DNA of 64,000 nt from Panorpa germanica (taxonomy: Eukaryota; Arthropoda; Insecta; Mecoptera; Panorpidae): contig OY783206.1 in assembly GCA_963678705.1 (NCBI GenBank), positions 23,633,807 through 23,697,806 of the forward strand, given 5' to 3'. Every line of letters begins with the position of its first letter. Position 1 is the stretch's first letter. Below are positions 49,085 to 60,376 of this stretch, piece after piece. The notes below the pieces were generated by a model that saw only the letters and a program-made list of their open reading frames with translations, searched no databases and was not told the origin of the DNA. The translations under genes and the position numbers were made by a program.

Positions 49085-49335
49085 ATTTTGGGATACTCAT
49101 CAATTTATATGACCAAAAAAGAAAGGGGTAGAGTTTATTGTATGAGAGGGCACTTTGAAGCCTGTAATCTTTCAATATAGCAGCACCAGTCCACACACCT
49201 CGTGCGCAATTTTAAGGGCTCTACGAAACTTGAAGTTAAAACCTCCTTACTCCCCCGATCTCGCTCATTGCAAGAAGTAACATTTTGGCAGAAATGTGGT
49301 ATCTTAACGGTGACTATGTTGAAAAATAAATATAT
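49085..49335 (+). pseudogene. mariner-type transposase remnant
   Basis: Seen: frames on + read APVHTPRA (49184), PPYSPDLAHC (49242) and EMWYLNGDYVEK before a stop at 49327. Known: 'NAxxHTxR', 'PPYSPDLAPxD' and a C-terminal 'KC..xxGDYVEK' occur in that order in mariner transposases, a DNA cut-and-paste enzyme family. The third catalytic Asp and about 60-80 residues between the last two motifs are gone, and frames shift, so it is dead. It directly follows repeat family 8 copy a. Confidence 0.55.
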
Positions 49336-49599
49336 GATTTTGAAGCTTAAAAAATTGTAAAATTTTTACCCGATTTTGCTATTTGTTTTTATTCGTGCTG
49401 TACAAGCATATATGCATTACTTTTCAGCCCATACTCGTAGTGTGTTCTCATTTATTATTTCCTTATTTTTGTTTAGAAAGAAATTTATAAACTACAGGCA
49501 AAACTAAAGTACAGAAAACAGGATCATTTAGAATTAGGTCAATATAATACATAGTGTTATAGTTGCGGATGGTTCTGTTCACGGTACCGTGTCATATTG

Positions 49600-49673
49600 T
49601 CAATTTTTCGTTCAGAGACTGGATTCGAACCCAGGTCTGCTGTTTAGTACACAGTCGTTTTTCAATTAAACCG
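49600..49673 (-). mobile_element. tRNA-like (SINE head or tRNA pseudogene)
   Basis: On the minus strand: atgcggtttaattgaaaaac, then cagacctgggttcgaatcc, a near-consensus B box about 35 bases later. The T-arm pairs poorly and no intron or full cloverleaf is seen. Confidence 0.45.
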
Positions 49674-49739
49674 CATATGTTTGATAAATTAAAAAACTTC
49701 TTGATAATGCTTATCCGTACAACAATTGTATGGTTAGAT

Positions 49740-49910
49740 AAACAAAGTTATCTTTCGGCATAAATTTATACGTATTTTGATGTTGATAAAGCTTTTTATG
49801 CAAGATTATATAATGTTACTTATTAAGTTAATATATCAGTAGAAGGTTTTTTATTTTTTTACTTATAATTTATAAAAATTAACTTAAACTTCGATAAATA
49901 ATAAAACGTA
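49740..49910 (+). repeat. Jockey-type 3' UTR-like repeat, copy c
   Basis: tatctttcggcataaattta, agctttttatgcaagattat and ataatgttacttattaa, then cgataaataataaaacgtac, match 23330..23520 and 30070..30370. Confidence 0.55.
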
Positions 49911-51307
49911 CAATATGTAAAAAATGTTATTTTTAATAATACAAGTATTTTAAAACGAATTTATTATTAAAATGTTATTTACATTAATCAAATATTAACA
50001 ATAATTTTATTAACTCTCAATTTTATACAAAAATATTTAAAAATATAAATTTTGGAAGAACACCTTATTCAAAAAATTTATAAGATTATTCAAGTTAATA
50101 TTAAATTACCATATTTAATTAATATTGATGTTTAATAACTGTTCAAAAAATAAAATAAATAGTATAGTAACTTTTAAAGTGAAACTGGTACCATATTTTA
50201 CCGTTGTGTTTCTTTTCTTTTGGAAGGCTTTGTCTCTTTCGTGGGTCTGAAACCTTTTTGAAATTAAGTAACCTCTAAAACAAGATAATCAATTTATTGC
50301 AATTAATATTTTGGTGTAATATTACTTAGCATTAATTATATACGTGTGTTATAATCAATTACTTATTAGTTTAAATATAGTTATTCTTTAGTTCACCATA
50401 TTATGTTTTTTTATAGTTCTGTTTAGTTTCTGTTGAAGTTCGGGTGAATGTAAAACTATTTTAAGGATAACAGATAGTATTTTGTAAGTATTTAAGTAAA
50501 TATTGAACCCTAACAAAAATAGTATTGTCGATCTAAAACTTATAGATTCAAAAGTAAATGAATTAATTAGTAAAATCAAAAAGAAAAATAACCGAAATAA
50601 TTTTAATAATGAACTTGTTTATTCAATGGAAAAGTGAAAACTGTAATTGTTTCTCATTTAAGATACTGACTATACCAATATGAAATATGTGTTAACTAGA
50701 TAAGTGAACTAGAAAACAATTTCAATACACTTAAAGAAAACCAACCGTTGTACTGTTCAATAATGACTAGATTTTAGGATTTGTTTAGGATTTATACGCG
50801 TATTGTTCTCAAAGACGTTTTCAAACAACAAAAAGATTCCCCCTATGTAGACTTATCATGTTAATAACTTGTGTACAATAAAAAAATTGTTTATGCGCAG
50901 ATTACGTTAGGTTCTCGTGTTTTGAACTTCCCGCATGGTACGCCGGTGTGTCTATCAGTCAAAAATAATCAAAATTAACTCACTTGAACATATTATATAA
51001 AAAAAACGAATAACGCTTGCTATAATTTTCTTTACAGGACAATATTTTTCATATTCTCCGTTTTTCAAAACAAACGCTATAAAATTACCATCGTTACATC
51101 ACAAAACATCCGTTTCTGTTCCAACATAGGTCTGTTGGGTTTGTATGATGAAAAGGCTATTTTAACAGCCAAGATCTATAAATTTAGTACCGCAAAGAGC
51201 ATTTTTCTTTTACGTATTACAGAATATTAATATATATATTTTATTAATTTATATATTAATAAATTTATTTAATTTATTATTATTTATATATTAATAAATT
51301 TATTTTA
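49911..51307. other. No gene seen apart from the tentative micro-exon
   Basis: AT-rich; nothing else supported. Confidence 0.5.
50202..50246 (-). CDS. Very tentative 45-base micro-exon
   Basis: On the minus strand a cag acceptor (50247-50249) precedes 45 bases ending at GTAAAA. One frame gives PTKETKPSKRKETQR without stops. It stands out from its surroundings by composition only. Identity and gene are unknown. Confidence 0.1.
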
Positions 51308-51752
51308 TAAGATTTTTCAACAAGAACTTTGTTTTTTCGATAGAGGCAACATTAACAACATGAAAGTTTTGAGATTGTTTTTTGACATATCAGTCGTAGA
51401 TGCTTTTTCAATTGTTACAATGAATTAAATTTCGCTCGAAAATTGCAATAAAATAATAAAAATCCACGTGCGCTATTATATGGTCTGGAGGCGTGATTGG
51501 GAACCTTTTTCAAAGATGAGGCTGTAAATACGGTAACGGTCAATGAATGATGTTTACAACTCAATTTTGTACTATTATTAATGATATAGATATCACTGAC
51601 ATGTGGTTTCAACAGGACGGTGTCATAAGTCACACAGATATCTGTGACGCATTTAACGAATAGATTTGGCGCCATTTTGCCAACTTTTCATCTATCTAAA
51701 TTCCTTGTTTTATTTTGTTTTCAAAAACAAAGTTTTCGTTGAAAAAACCTTA
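51308..51752 (+). mobile_element. Internally deleted mariner-superfamily element with TIRs
   Basis: Terminal inverted repeats: taagatttttcaacaagaac at 51308 and, on the other strand from 51752, taaggttttttcaacgaaaa, both continuing with tttgttttt. TA precedes the left end. The ~445-bp body holds a transposase fragment (51460..51663). Full-length relatives are over 1 kb, so most of the gene is deleted. Confidence 0.65.
51460..51663 (+). pseudogene. Mariner/Tc1-superfamily DDE transposase fragment
   Basis: Seen across two + frames: CAIIWSGGVIGNLF, then INDIDITDMWFQQDGVISHT. Known: 'VWCALWSGGIIGPYFF...VTVNGERYR..L.DIDIDDMWFQQDGATCHT' is the core of a large insect transposase family; the Asp in FQQDG is the second catalytic residue. 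The 'SCDLTPLDFFLWG' region with the third catalytic Asp is missing, and there are stops and frame changes. A minus-strand open frame covering 51415..51675 is only its shadow. Confidence 0.7.
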
Positions 51753-52834
51753 TTTTTTAAGATTTTCAAGATTGAGATTAAGATTAATTTTTAAGATTAG
51801 ATAGATGAAGTATTTCATAATTTAGCAAATGTATAAATTATTTTTTATTTTAAAAACAAAAAGTTATTTTTATCATAATAATATATATATGTTTCCATAA
51901 ATATTATGCTAAATAGATATAAAATATATATATATTTAATTCCTAGAAATCCGATAATAAATGATTCATATTAATTAATACATAATTTTTAAATGTTTAC
52001 TAAATATACTAAAAGTTAAAACGTGTCCTGTATTTCGGGTTTCAGATAATTGTCTACAGCAAGTTGTGAACCTGATAAATAAACAGATTGCTTTTAATGT
52101 TCTTCTGTGTTAGAAGTACGCGGGTAATATGGTTAGACAATCATTTCAGACGAAGGAAAGTTTGCGCTTTAAATGAATTTAGCATGTGTAATTCATCTTA
52201 ACAAGTCCAAGACTTTTTAAGTGTTTTTCAATTGGTGTGTGTGATACATTTAACCTTTTTGCAATCTTTAGAATGAATTCTGTTTTGAGCTGAACCTATA
52301 AACGCAATTAGAACTCAAGAAGAGCTGAGATATCGTCCTGCCTGTCTTCGTCTGGTTCTAATACCAACCCATCAAGTTAAACGCAATTAAAATCTTGAAA
52401 GAAACTGAGATAAAGTACTACAGTGCCATAATAACTTTTAGTTATCAATAAGAGTTCATTTAATATTCAATAGCTATAAAATCACGTTATTACTCAATAA
52501 CAGCTTATCATCAATCATTCCAAATTACAAATACAACCTTATCCTAAACAAATATCACTAAACGCTATATTAATATTTGCTTAAATCTTTTGAAATGGTA
52601 GCGAGAAATGTTACCAATTGAATTCTTAGATTAAAATAGGTTTACTGAAAATGTGGTACAAAGAAGCTTTCTTGCAATTTAACTAATGACATTATAACTT
52701 ATAAGAATCATTAGTTCACATATATTTATTTTTATTTTATTTTTTGCTATTATAATTTTGACAAATATTTTAAACAATTTTAAATTTTAAAGTAACTATT
52801 TTAAGTATTGAAAAAACAAATCAACATAAAAAAG
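51753..52834. other. No gene seen
   Basis: AT-rich. A short block near 52270..52400 (agctgagatatcgtcctgcc and similar) is GC-richer but unassigned. Confidence 0.5.
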
Positions 52835-53380
52835 GGTATTTAATTTTGTAATAGAATTAATTTGCATATAACAAAGAGAGGCAGGTTTTAACCTGTTCCT
52901 CCATTTGGTCTTGCGGATTATATTATGATTTGAGTAAGTAGATATTATTTCACATTATTTATATGTTCTTGACATAGTTTAGTCATTATAATTAGTAATT
53001 TAGTTTTTATGAATCAGTTTAAGATTTATTTATATCAATCAATTGTTATAGAGATAAAAATAAAGCGGTTATTTGCATAATACCGACTATAAAATCTTAA
53101 TTCTATAAAAATTTAATTTGTAGTGAAAAATGACATAAGAAATATATCCCAGACTATAAGAAAGACCGCTGTGTGCCTTCGGGTTCAATATCCATAGCAC
53201 TTTCTGGGTGTTATTGCTTTCAAAGCAAACGCTGTTATATGCTAACAAATTATATAAAATTATTAAATCAATACCACTAGACTATCAAAACTGGTAACTC
53301 ACAGTGGAAGGTAGGTTGTACGCTTTTCTGGTGCTTTGTCAACGCGAGTTTTTAACTGTAATAAAAGTGACCTCTACTGA
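52835..53380 (+). repeat. Dispersed repeat family 8, copy b
   Basis: Matches 48005..49030 block for block, including gaattaatttgcatataaca, ttcttgacatagtttagt, cttcgggttcaatatcc, tatgctaacaaattatata and tttgtcaacgcgagttttta. The copy is shorter because several inserts of copy a are absent. Confidence 0.75.
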
Positions 53381-55559
53381 GATTAATCGTCGTTCAAAGT
53401 TGTTAATAAGGTCTACTGTAAAGTCTACATATATTTATTTAAGTTCTAATTTTTACTATTAACCAAATTAAACAACTTTAACTTTTATGTTAATAAATAT
53501 TATTTTTACAATATTGATTTGTATGTATTATATTTACAATTGCAATTTATTCTTTTAGATGCAACGAAAAAAGAACCTGATTGAAATATCATTAAATTCA
53601 CTTTTTAAACTATAGTTATATTATGAATTTTTTAAATAATAAAGAAAATTGCTGAAGATTATTAATCTTATTAATCTTTATCAAATTATACTTTTTTTTT
53701 AAATTATGTTAATTAAAAAGACAAAATTTAATTTTCAGTTAATTAATTTAATAATTTAAAACTCGCAAGCAGGGTTGCCTCTTCATTATCGACTTCCTCT
53801 GTCAAGATTATTTAATATTCTGTGCTATATTTTTAAATATGTGTTTGATACATTGCTTAAATGATTTGTTTCGATTATAACTATTTTGTATAAATTGATT
53901 TTGAGAATTTTAATTCTTCCAATGTTTTCCATTTTAAAAATCCATTTTTAAACCAAATTAAAAAATAAAATCATCAATGTACTCTAAAAAATGTTTTTTT
54001 TATTTTCCTTAATAATTGATGTTCTTAATACTTTTTTATAGATAGAAATTATAACAAAACTATTTATCGAAATAACTCGAACTAGTAACACTGTTTTAAA
54101 GCGACGTGTGTTTAAACATATTCGATTTAATTTTAATTTATTAAAAATAGTATCAAAGAGATATTGATTATCAATTTTTAAATTTGAATATTTTATTTAA
54201 AAGATATCGATATTTTTATTGAATTCGTGTGTTTTTTTATTGAATCTTTTAAAATATTTATTTATTACATACAATAAAGAATTTTCATATAAATAATAAT
54301 TAATATCTGTAATCTTTATTATATACATTTTAAAGAATTTTTATTAAAAATTCTTTTCACAAATATTATTCTTATCTCATTTTTATTAAAAAATTTAAAT
54401 TAATTAGCTGTTGAGTTTTAGTAAATTTTTGGTAGTTCTTCATCTAATAATACATATCAAGATGTCAATTTATTTCAAATAAATATCTTCTTAACTCGAA
54501 AACTGCTCTTGTTAAAAAGAAATTTATTATATTTAATTCTATTGCCTGGTTTTTGTAATTGATTTATAAAGCCTATAGTCGAGGTGACACTAAACAAAAA
54601 TTTGTTTTGTACTCAATTAAAACATAATTTCAAAATTAATTCTTAAGTAAGTTTCTAACGGCGTGCCGTCTTGTCTTGAAATTCTTAGACGTCTATGTTA
54701 TGAAAGTTTTTTTTTTACTTTTGCTTGATGCTAGACTGTTGTGTCTTCGGTTTCAATTCGCGGATCAGCGCTATATTTTCTGGATTTGTTTGTTATCAAC
54801 GTTAATTTGTTTATCGTCTACTTTATTATGAATATAGTTTTGCTACAAAAGCAACGAAAAAGTTTTAGTTAGTTCATTAGTTAACGGCGTATTGCATCAA
54901 ATGGATGGTTCACTTTAGGATTTACTTAAACTGTTTATTCAAGACAATTTTCGATTTTTCGTAGATGATTCATTAATGAACCAGATATGTGGTCTCACAA
55001 TAAAGTTAAATTGTTATAGGTATACGCACTGTGTACTTTGTGGCACGGGTCAATTTTTTGTGTTGTTTAAAGTTGATTAAGTAACACACGTTTACTGTTT
55101 TAATTTCTGTTAGCGGTATTGCATTATATCTAAGTTACTGTAATCCGATTTTCTTGCGTATATTTAACGTCACAAAATTTTATTTTGTAACGCAATGAAC
55201 GGCGCTTGACACTATTATTTCAGAATAACGTATACATACGAAAAATCGCGCTTGATCTAGACTAGCCATTGCTTTCTTTTCGTTTAGTTTATTGTAAGTC
55301 CTATGCTAGATTTTTTTCTAGTTATAAATAATAATATATCTTATAATAATTAAATATTTAGGTAGTACCGCACCAAAAGAGAGGGGGGAGAGGAGATAGA
55401 AGAAGTTCTACGAGATTCTATAAAATAATATTATTCATTTTCATATGTGTCTTTAAATTTCCTTACGTAAGAAAAAGAAAATTTTTTCATGCTTATATTT
55501 CGTAAATTATAAATGATATTTATATGTTCATATATGATATGATAATTGTTCTATAATGT
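53381..55559. other. No gene seen; short repeat scraps
   Basis: aactcgcaagcagggttgcc near 53760 pairs with 9750. At 54730..54800 ttcggtttcaattcgcgg and ttctggatttgtttgttatc resemble the B-box region of repeat family 8. A purine tract (agaggggggagaggagatag) lies near 55380. Confidence 0.45.
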
Positions 55560-55720
55560 GAAAATAGTATCCTGTATATATTTTGCATATACATAAGATG
55601 AATAAACATGACAGTATATACCATGCACATGCAGCACATACATTTGCATTTGCACATACATAGGATATGCAATATACACGAATGTATATACTTTGAATAT
55701 AGCATGCATATCATAATGTT
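55560..55720 (+). repeat. Dispersed repeat family 6, copy d
   Basis: agtatcctgtatatattttg, catgcacatgcagcacatac, atttgcatttgcacatac, tttgaatatagcatgcatat. Rich in imperfect gcatatgc-type palindromes. Confidence 0.65.
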
Positions 55721-56884
55721 TTCTGGGAAGAAATTGTGATGCAAAATTTTGTCCTATCGACGTCTAAAACGAAAATTAAAAACGAGGAAGATGAAATGGC
55801 GTGTATAAACTATAATTAAAAAATATAATTATAATTTGACATACTATTTAAATAAAAAATAATTTCATTGGCAACTAATTTTAAAATCGAATTATGAAAA
55901 GTAAATATAAAATGTAATATTATAAAAATAAACTTGTAAATATAATAATGTTTATTAAATATAAATGCATAAAATTAATAATTAAACATTTTTTATTTGT
56001 TAATTACGTAAATTATTATTTAATTTAAAATATATTTTTAAGACATTTTAATAGGTACTATTAGTTTATCACTACGGGAAGAATTTTGAAATTACAAAAG
56101 ATTTATTCTGATATATTGATATCTTCCAATAACTGTTTTCCTTGACAAATATAACATTTCAAATTATTGATTCACAAATGGTATTTTATATTTATATTAT
56201 TACTTATACATGGTCCCACAGATATGATGACACCAATTTTGAACATAATCGTCGGCCATTCAAAATTTTGCAAAATTTTTTTCATCACTTTTTTTTACCT
56301 TCAACCTAGTCGTATTTAGATGTATATGTCTAGTTAGAATAAAGACTACTACATTAATTCCTAAACATGAAAATCATTAAGATGGTAATATCTTATAAAT
56401 AAAGCACATAAATTTACTAGATACATTCAGAATTAGTAAAATTATTCTTGCTATTATTATTTTTCAAAAAAATATGCCGATAAATTAAAAGGTAAATGCA
56501 TTTTAACTTGTGTAATTGACAAATAGATTGCTGTGACAATAGAAACCGTTAAAAAGGAGTTCTTAAAATTAAAATTATCTTAAAATTATATGATTAATTC
56601 TTTGTTCAAAAACTTGTTTCGTTACAAAATATCATTCTTGCTACTGCGCTTTAACTTACTAATCAATCGCACCTCAACATCACAACGAGAATCACGATAA
56701 TCCGGTCGTTCGGACATGTACATTATATATAACTGTTACTGTCTGATGACAATTGCATTTTCACTAATGTATTGTGTTCGTCAAAAAGGGCTGCTTAAGG
56801 TTGATACGAGATTAATGAATTTCTTAATTGCGTAAATATCATTCCCACTCACTGTTTTAATTTTGTATTATTTAATTTGAATTA
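55721..56884. other. No gene seen
   Basis: AT-rich, no supported feature. Confidence 0.5.
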
Positions 56885-57240
56885 TTTAGCATATAGGAAT
56901 ATGTGCAGTCATTCCTTGTACCATTTTTAAGTTAAAATTTAATTAACGTTTTATTTGCTTCTTTAGCCTTGTAAGGTCCAATGTCTTTAAATTAAAAGAA
57001 CAATATTTTATTATAACCTCCAAAATGTGACAATCTGTCAAAATGCAGTAGGATTTATTTTTAAAAGAAGTTCAATGTCAGTTTGTCAAAAATAAACAAG
57101 TAAAAACAATTTCTATTACTAATTGTTATTAAAGACATCAATTTTAATTATTTCACTTTGAATTATGTTCATCTGGCGATCTGTCAAAATTTATATTACT
57201 AACGACGCATGCGCACCAAAATAAATTAACTAAACTCAAA
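56885..57240 (+). repeat. Dispersed repeat family 4, copy b
   Basis: tataacctccaaaatgtgac, caaaatgcagtaggattt, acgacgcatgcgcacc and aaattaactaaac correspond to 17400..17712. Confidence 0.65.
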
Positions 57241-57649
57241 TAAAAATATTAAATAAAAATGTAAATTAAATATCAAAATAGTGAGTGGAGTGAGAATGTA
57301 ACATTCACGGTTTGTGTATAGCAGAAAGTTAATACATAAATACATAATAGCGGAAGATATCAACAATGTTCTTTCTAAAATGTCGATATCTTAATAATAT
57401 CTAAGTGCAGCACCTTTATCTCACCCAAAAGTATTGCTATCTCATAAATGGTCGCTCTTTCTAGAACCCACTCACTAAGAACTCAATCACGTCTCAACAT
57501 CACAACAAGAATCATCTAAGGTTCCAAGGAAAAATTGAAAAAAGTAGTGTTTTATAATACATTGAACAACATATAGCAATATTCAAAAGCTAAATAACTA
57601 GGAGGAGGTAATTCTTCAATTCTGCAATATGTTTGTCTAACATAATAAA

Positions 57650-57940
57650 ATTTATCTGTTACGTAACCGCTTTTACCTGATAATTACGTTTTGTAACCTA
57701 CGTTTTTTGAAAAAAATAAAAAATTAAAAAAAATTCAAAGTAAAAAAAAAATTCAATACTCAAAAGATATGCTTTTTAAGAATTAAAAGCTTTTAGTTAT
57801 AATAGGTATAATTTTGTGTTTTACGTGTTTTGTGTATTTAAGATTAATCTAACATAACAAAAGTTGTCTGTTAAGTAAACAATATTACCTAATACACAAC
57901 GTTTCATGATATATCTTTCGGATTTTTTGAAAAACAACGC
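57650..57940 (+). repeat. Two GTTACCTGTTAC-type blocks in tandem
   Basis: ttatctgttacgtaaccgct with cctacgttttttgaaa at 57652..57712, and gttgtctgttaagtaaacaa with tacacaacgttt at 57862..57905. They relate to 21473..21530. Confidence 0.4.
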
Positions 57941-58328
57941 TAGTTCTTCTTCCCGTTAACATAATCATAAAACTTCTTGAGAATTATCCATTTAAAGATT
58001 TTAATGTCGCTGTAAAATATTAAAATAAGACCTTTTATAATAAATATAACTAAATTTCGTTTAAGTAACATTCATGTTAAATTTAGTAATAATTTTAATC
58101 AACAGTATATATTTTCTGTTGTATAAAAGTTATGAATTGTCGTTTTCCACATAGAGGTATTATCCATTTTTAAAAATTCTAGATTATCGCAAAAATATGT
58201 ATTAATAATATTTTAATTGTATTATAATTAAGCTTTATAGTTCTGAGTTATATTTTCTTGGTTTTGTTTCTATTAAGTTAAATTGATTATGTGCATACAT
58301 AATCAAAAACTTATTAGGCAGCTAGACC

Positions 58329-58869
58329 GGGCGCTAGAGGTAAGTGAGTATGCAAAATGTGAGGACCGAATTCCACCAATGGATTTAAGTTAAGAAAAGG
58401 TCAAAAATTAATAATGCGGATCTTGCCGGTCAAATATTTGGTTCATTTTTTTTTACCCCACTTTTTTTTTACCTCACTTCGATAGCAAATAAATCTTCAG
58501 GCCGTTGACAAGTACTAAGTTGAGTAAAAACATGGTCTTGTTTACTGCGTGCAGTATTTAAAATTTGTTCCGCTGCTGAATTTTCGGAACGCAAATACAG
58601 CTGCTTGTCTTTGTTCCTCGTTAATTTTCTACAAACTAAGCATTTCAACGATTTATTTGCTTCTGCAGGTGAATACCTAACACAGTATTCAGTGTGTGTA
58701 AGCGCGCTATGCTTACAGTTAGCTCGGAGAGGGGATGTGAAGGAAGCGGGAAGGGACCATCACAGCTGGTGACAAGATGTGTATTGTTATTATTTGGGGT
58801 CTCAGGTATAAGAATCCGACCATAGTTGCCGGTCCTCACATTTTGCATACTCAACTACTTATAGCGCCT
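58329..58869 (-). mobile_element. 541-bp terminal-inverted-repeat element carrying a cryptic exon
   Basis: Left end from 58329: gggcgctagaggtaagtgag then tatgcaaaatgtgaggaccg. Right end read inward from 58869: aggcgctataagtagttgag then tatgcaaaatgtgaggaccg. The 40-base ends match at 35 positions. No target duplication could be fixed, so the superfamily is open. The interior is GC-richer than its surroundings and holds the open frame at 58472..58759. Confidence 0.7.
58472..58759 (-). CDS. Cryptic exon in TIR element, Cys-X2-Cys protein
   Basis: Seen: a 96-codon minus-strand frame free of stops, with no Met at its start, so it can only be an exon or a fragment. It includes HTEYCVRYSPAEANKSLKCL, VCRKLTRNKDKQLYLRSENS and ARSKQDHVFTQLSTCQRPED, ending LFAIEVR. 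KCLVCRK is a C-X2-C pair. The last codons overlap an AG|GTAAAA splice-donor-like site at 58473-58468. Known, loosely: large uncharacterised insect proteins linked to transposons start with a CxxC finger and an 'xLxAxExxYHxxC' stretch; the next exon with HxxC would be in the deleted part. I cannot name the family. Confidence 0.45.
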
Positions 58870-59380
58870 GCACTAAGCAGTGTTATTCACATATTAGAGG
58901 CTATGACACCACAAAAGTGCCAATCAAGAAATAAATCGACGTTAAATAAATTAAATTTAAAAGAAATAAAAAGTTTTAACATTTGTAACTGTTTTTTAAA
59001 TAATTTCTTATCGGAATACAGGAGATTCCGATAATATATTAATCCGAATAATCGATTTTCTACTGTGAATTATAAAAAAAAAAATTTGATGTAGTTTGTG
59101 ATGTATTTCCCCTTAACAAAAAGTAATTTAACTTATTCTTTCATCATGCATTCTTCCTCTCTTACTGTACGAGTATATCTGTCTCTCTCACTTTACAGTT
59201 AGCTGTCTTGGCCTAGTAATATTTCTTGAAGGACTTAATTGTTTGTTTTACGATGTTGTAATTATTAACAATAACTTATACTCCAAGGACACTCACGATA
59301 CGATCTGCATCGCGCAACTGTAAACAATCTTAAATGTTTGTTAACCATAAAAAACTTAATGTACTGTTGATATTTAACAG
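58870..59380. other. No gene seen
   Basis: AT-rich with a T/C-rich patch at about 59140..59200 (ctctctcactttac). The frame open across 58777..59034 on + is a shadow of the TIR element and its flank. Confidence 0.5.
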
Positions 59381-59515
59381 ATATGTCCACACCCTTTGTT
59401 TATTATGATGCCAGTGAACAGAGCTATCCATTTTACGAGGCCCCAACAATTTGCAGTCGCAATTCCTATAAAACTTTATACAATAATGCATATATATATA
59501 TATATCTTTGTTCTC
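59381..59515 (+). CDS. Candidate 5' exon of a small nested gene
   Basis: atatttaacag (acceptor-like) is followed two bases later by an ATG at 59383: MSTPFVYYDASEQSYPFYEA, then PTICSRNSYKTLYNN, after which the frame runs into a ta repeat. Codon use of the first 29 residues is coding-like. No strong donor was found (best: GTGAAC within the frame). The identity is unknown. Confidence 0.15.
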
Positions 59516-59883
59516 TCCGCATGACGTTTAATAACTCGTTGTTGAAGCTTCGCATTCAATTGTTTGAAATAGACACATTGAGATAATTAAAGTCGACCGT
59601 GATATACCGAAAGAAGACTCAATGATGAATATGAGAAAGAAAACCAAAATTATAATTATAAAAATAGATATATAATAGAATATATAACAGAATATAATTA
59701 GAAATCAGAAAAACGTAATTCATACAAGGGTTATTGAGTCTACTGTTACCAATGTTTTAACTACAAATGTCTAAAAGTCTCTCCATATCCAGCTTTTGAT
59801 AAATAATCTATACTAGACCTCACACAAATAAATGAAATTATTTAAAATACGCTCTTGGTCAGTTGCTGGTCCTGATACACTAA

Positions 59884-60229
59884 GACCGTCCGCACATATA
59901 TCGACTGATTGCAAACTCGAATTTGCCCGAACCGAATGAGAATATAATTGTTAGTGAGATATGAAAGCTCGAATGAAAAAAAAACGGATTTGAAATTGGT
60001 TTCTAGATCTAGGGGCAATTACGTTGTATGCTTTTAATGGTGAACATCATGAGCAGAGATGTGCACAAATACTTTTCAAAAGTATTTAAATACTTACGTA
60101 CATACAAATACCTCACAATACGGTACAATAAAAAAATCCCCTATTGTTAAAATTTCTATAGTCACGAAACACGGCTCGTTTTTCGTTACGCGGCTAGTTT
60201 GCAATCAGTCGACCCGTGTGCAGACGGCC
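59884..60229 (+). mobile_element. PIF/Harbinger-type MITE (346 bp)
   Basis: The TIRs gaccgtccgcacatatatcg and, from the right end, ggccgtctgcacacgggtcg both continue actgattgcaaact; 28 of 34 positions agree. A perfect TAA duplication flanks both ends (59881-59883 and 60230-60232). A 3-base TAA/TTA duplication and GGCCGTC-type ends fit PIF/Harbinger elements. The interior has no transposase and includes cttttcaaaagtatttaaat. Confidence 0.8.
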
Positions 60230-60376
60230 TAACACATCTAAATAGTTTATCAGTCTAATTGTTTATATCAAAAACTCTTTTATCTTAACTTGATTATTCT
60301 TAGAACTTTCATTAATTACTTTATGTAAGTCACCGGTTTAAACCATCCGCCGTCTAATGCACAACCCCCACAATAG

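Noticed and set aside
7381..49673. tRNA genes at 7381, 41290 and 49600
   Set aside because: A and B boxes are present, but no complete cloverleaf with acceptor and anticodon stems can be drawn, so they are listed as SINE-like or pseudogene remnants.
51415..51675. 86-codon open frame on the minus strand
   Set aside because: It is antisense to the WSGGVIG...MWFQQDG transposase fragment, which explains its good composition.
55520..55744. 74-codon Cys/Met-rich minus frame
   Set aside because: It arises from the cacatacat/gcatatgc-rich dispersed repeat copy at 55560..55720.
58645..59034. Frames of 69 and 85 codons around the TIR element
   Set aside because: They cross the element's inverted repeat and end in other frames than the better supported cryptic exon at 58472..58759.
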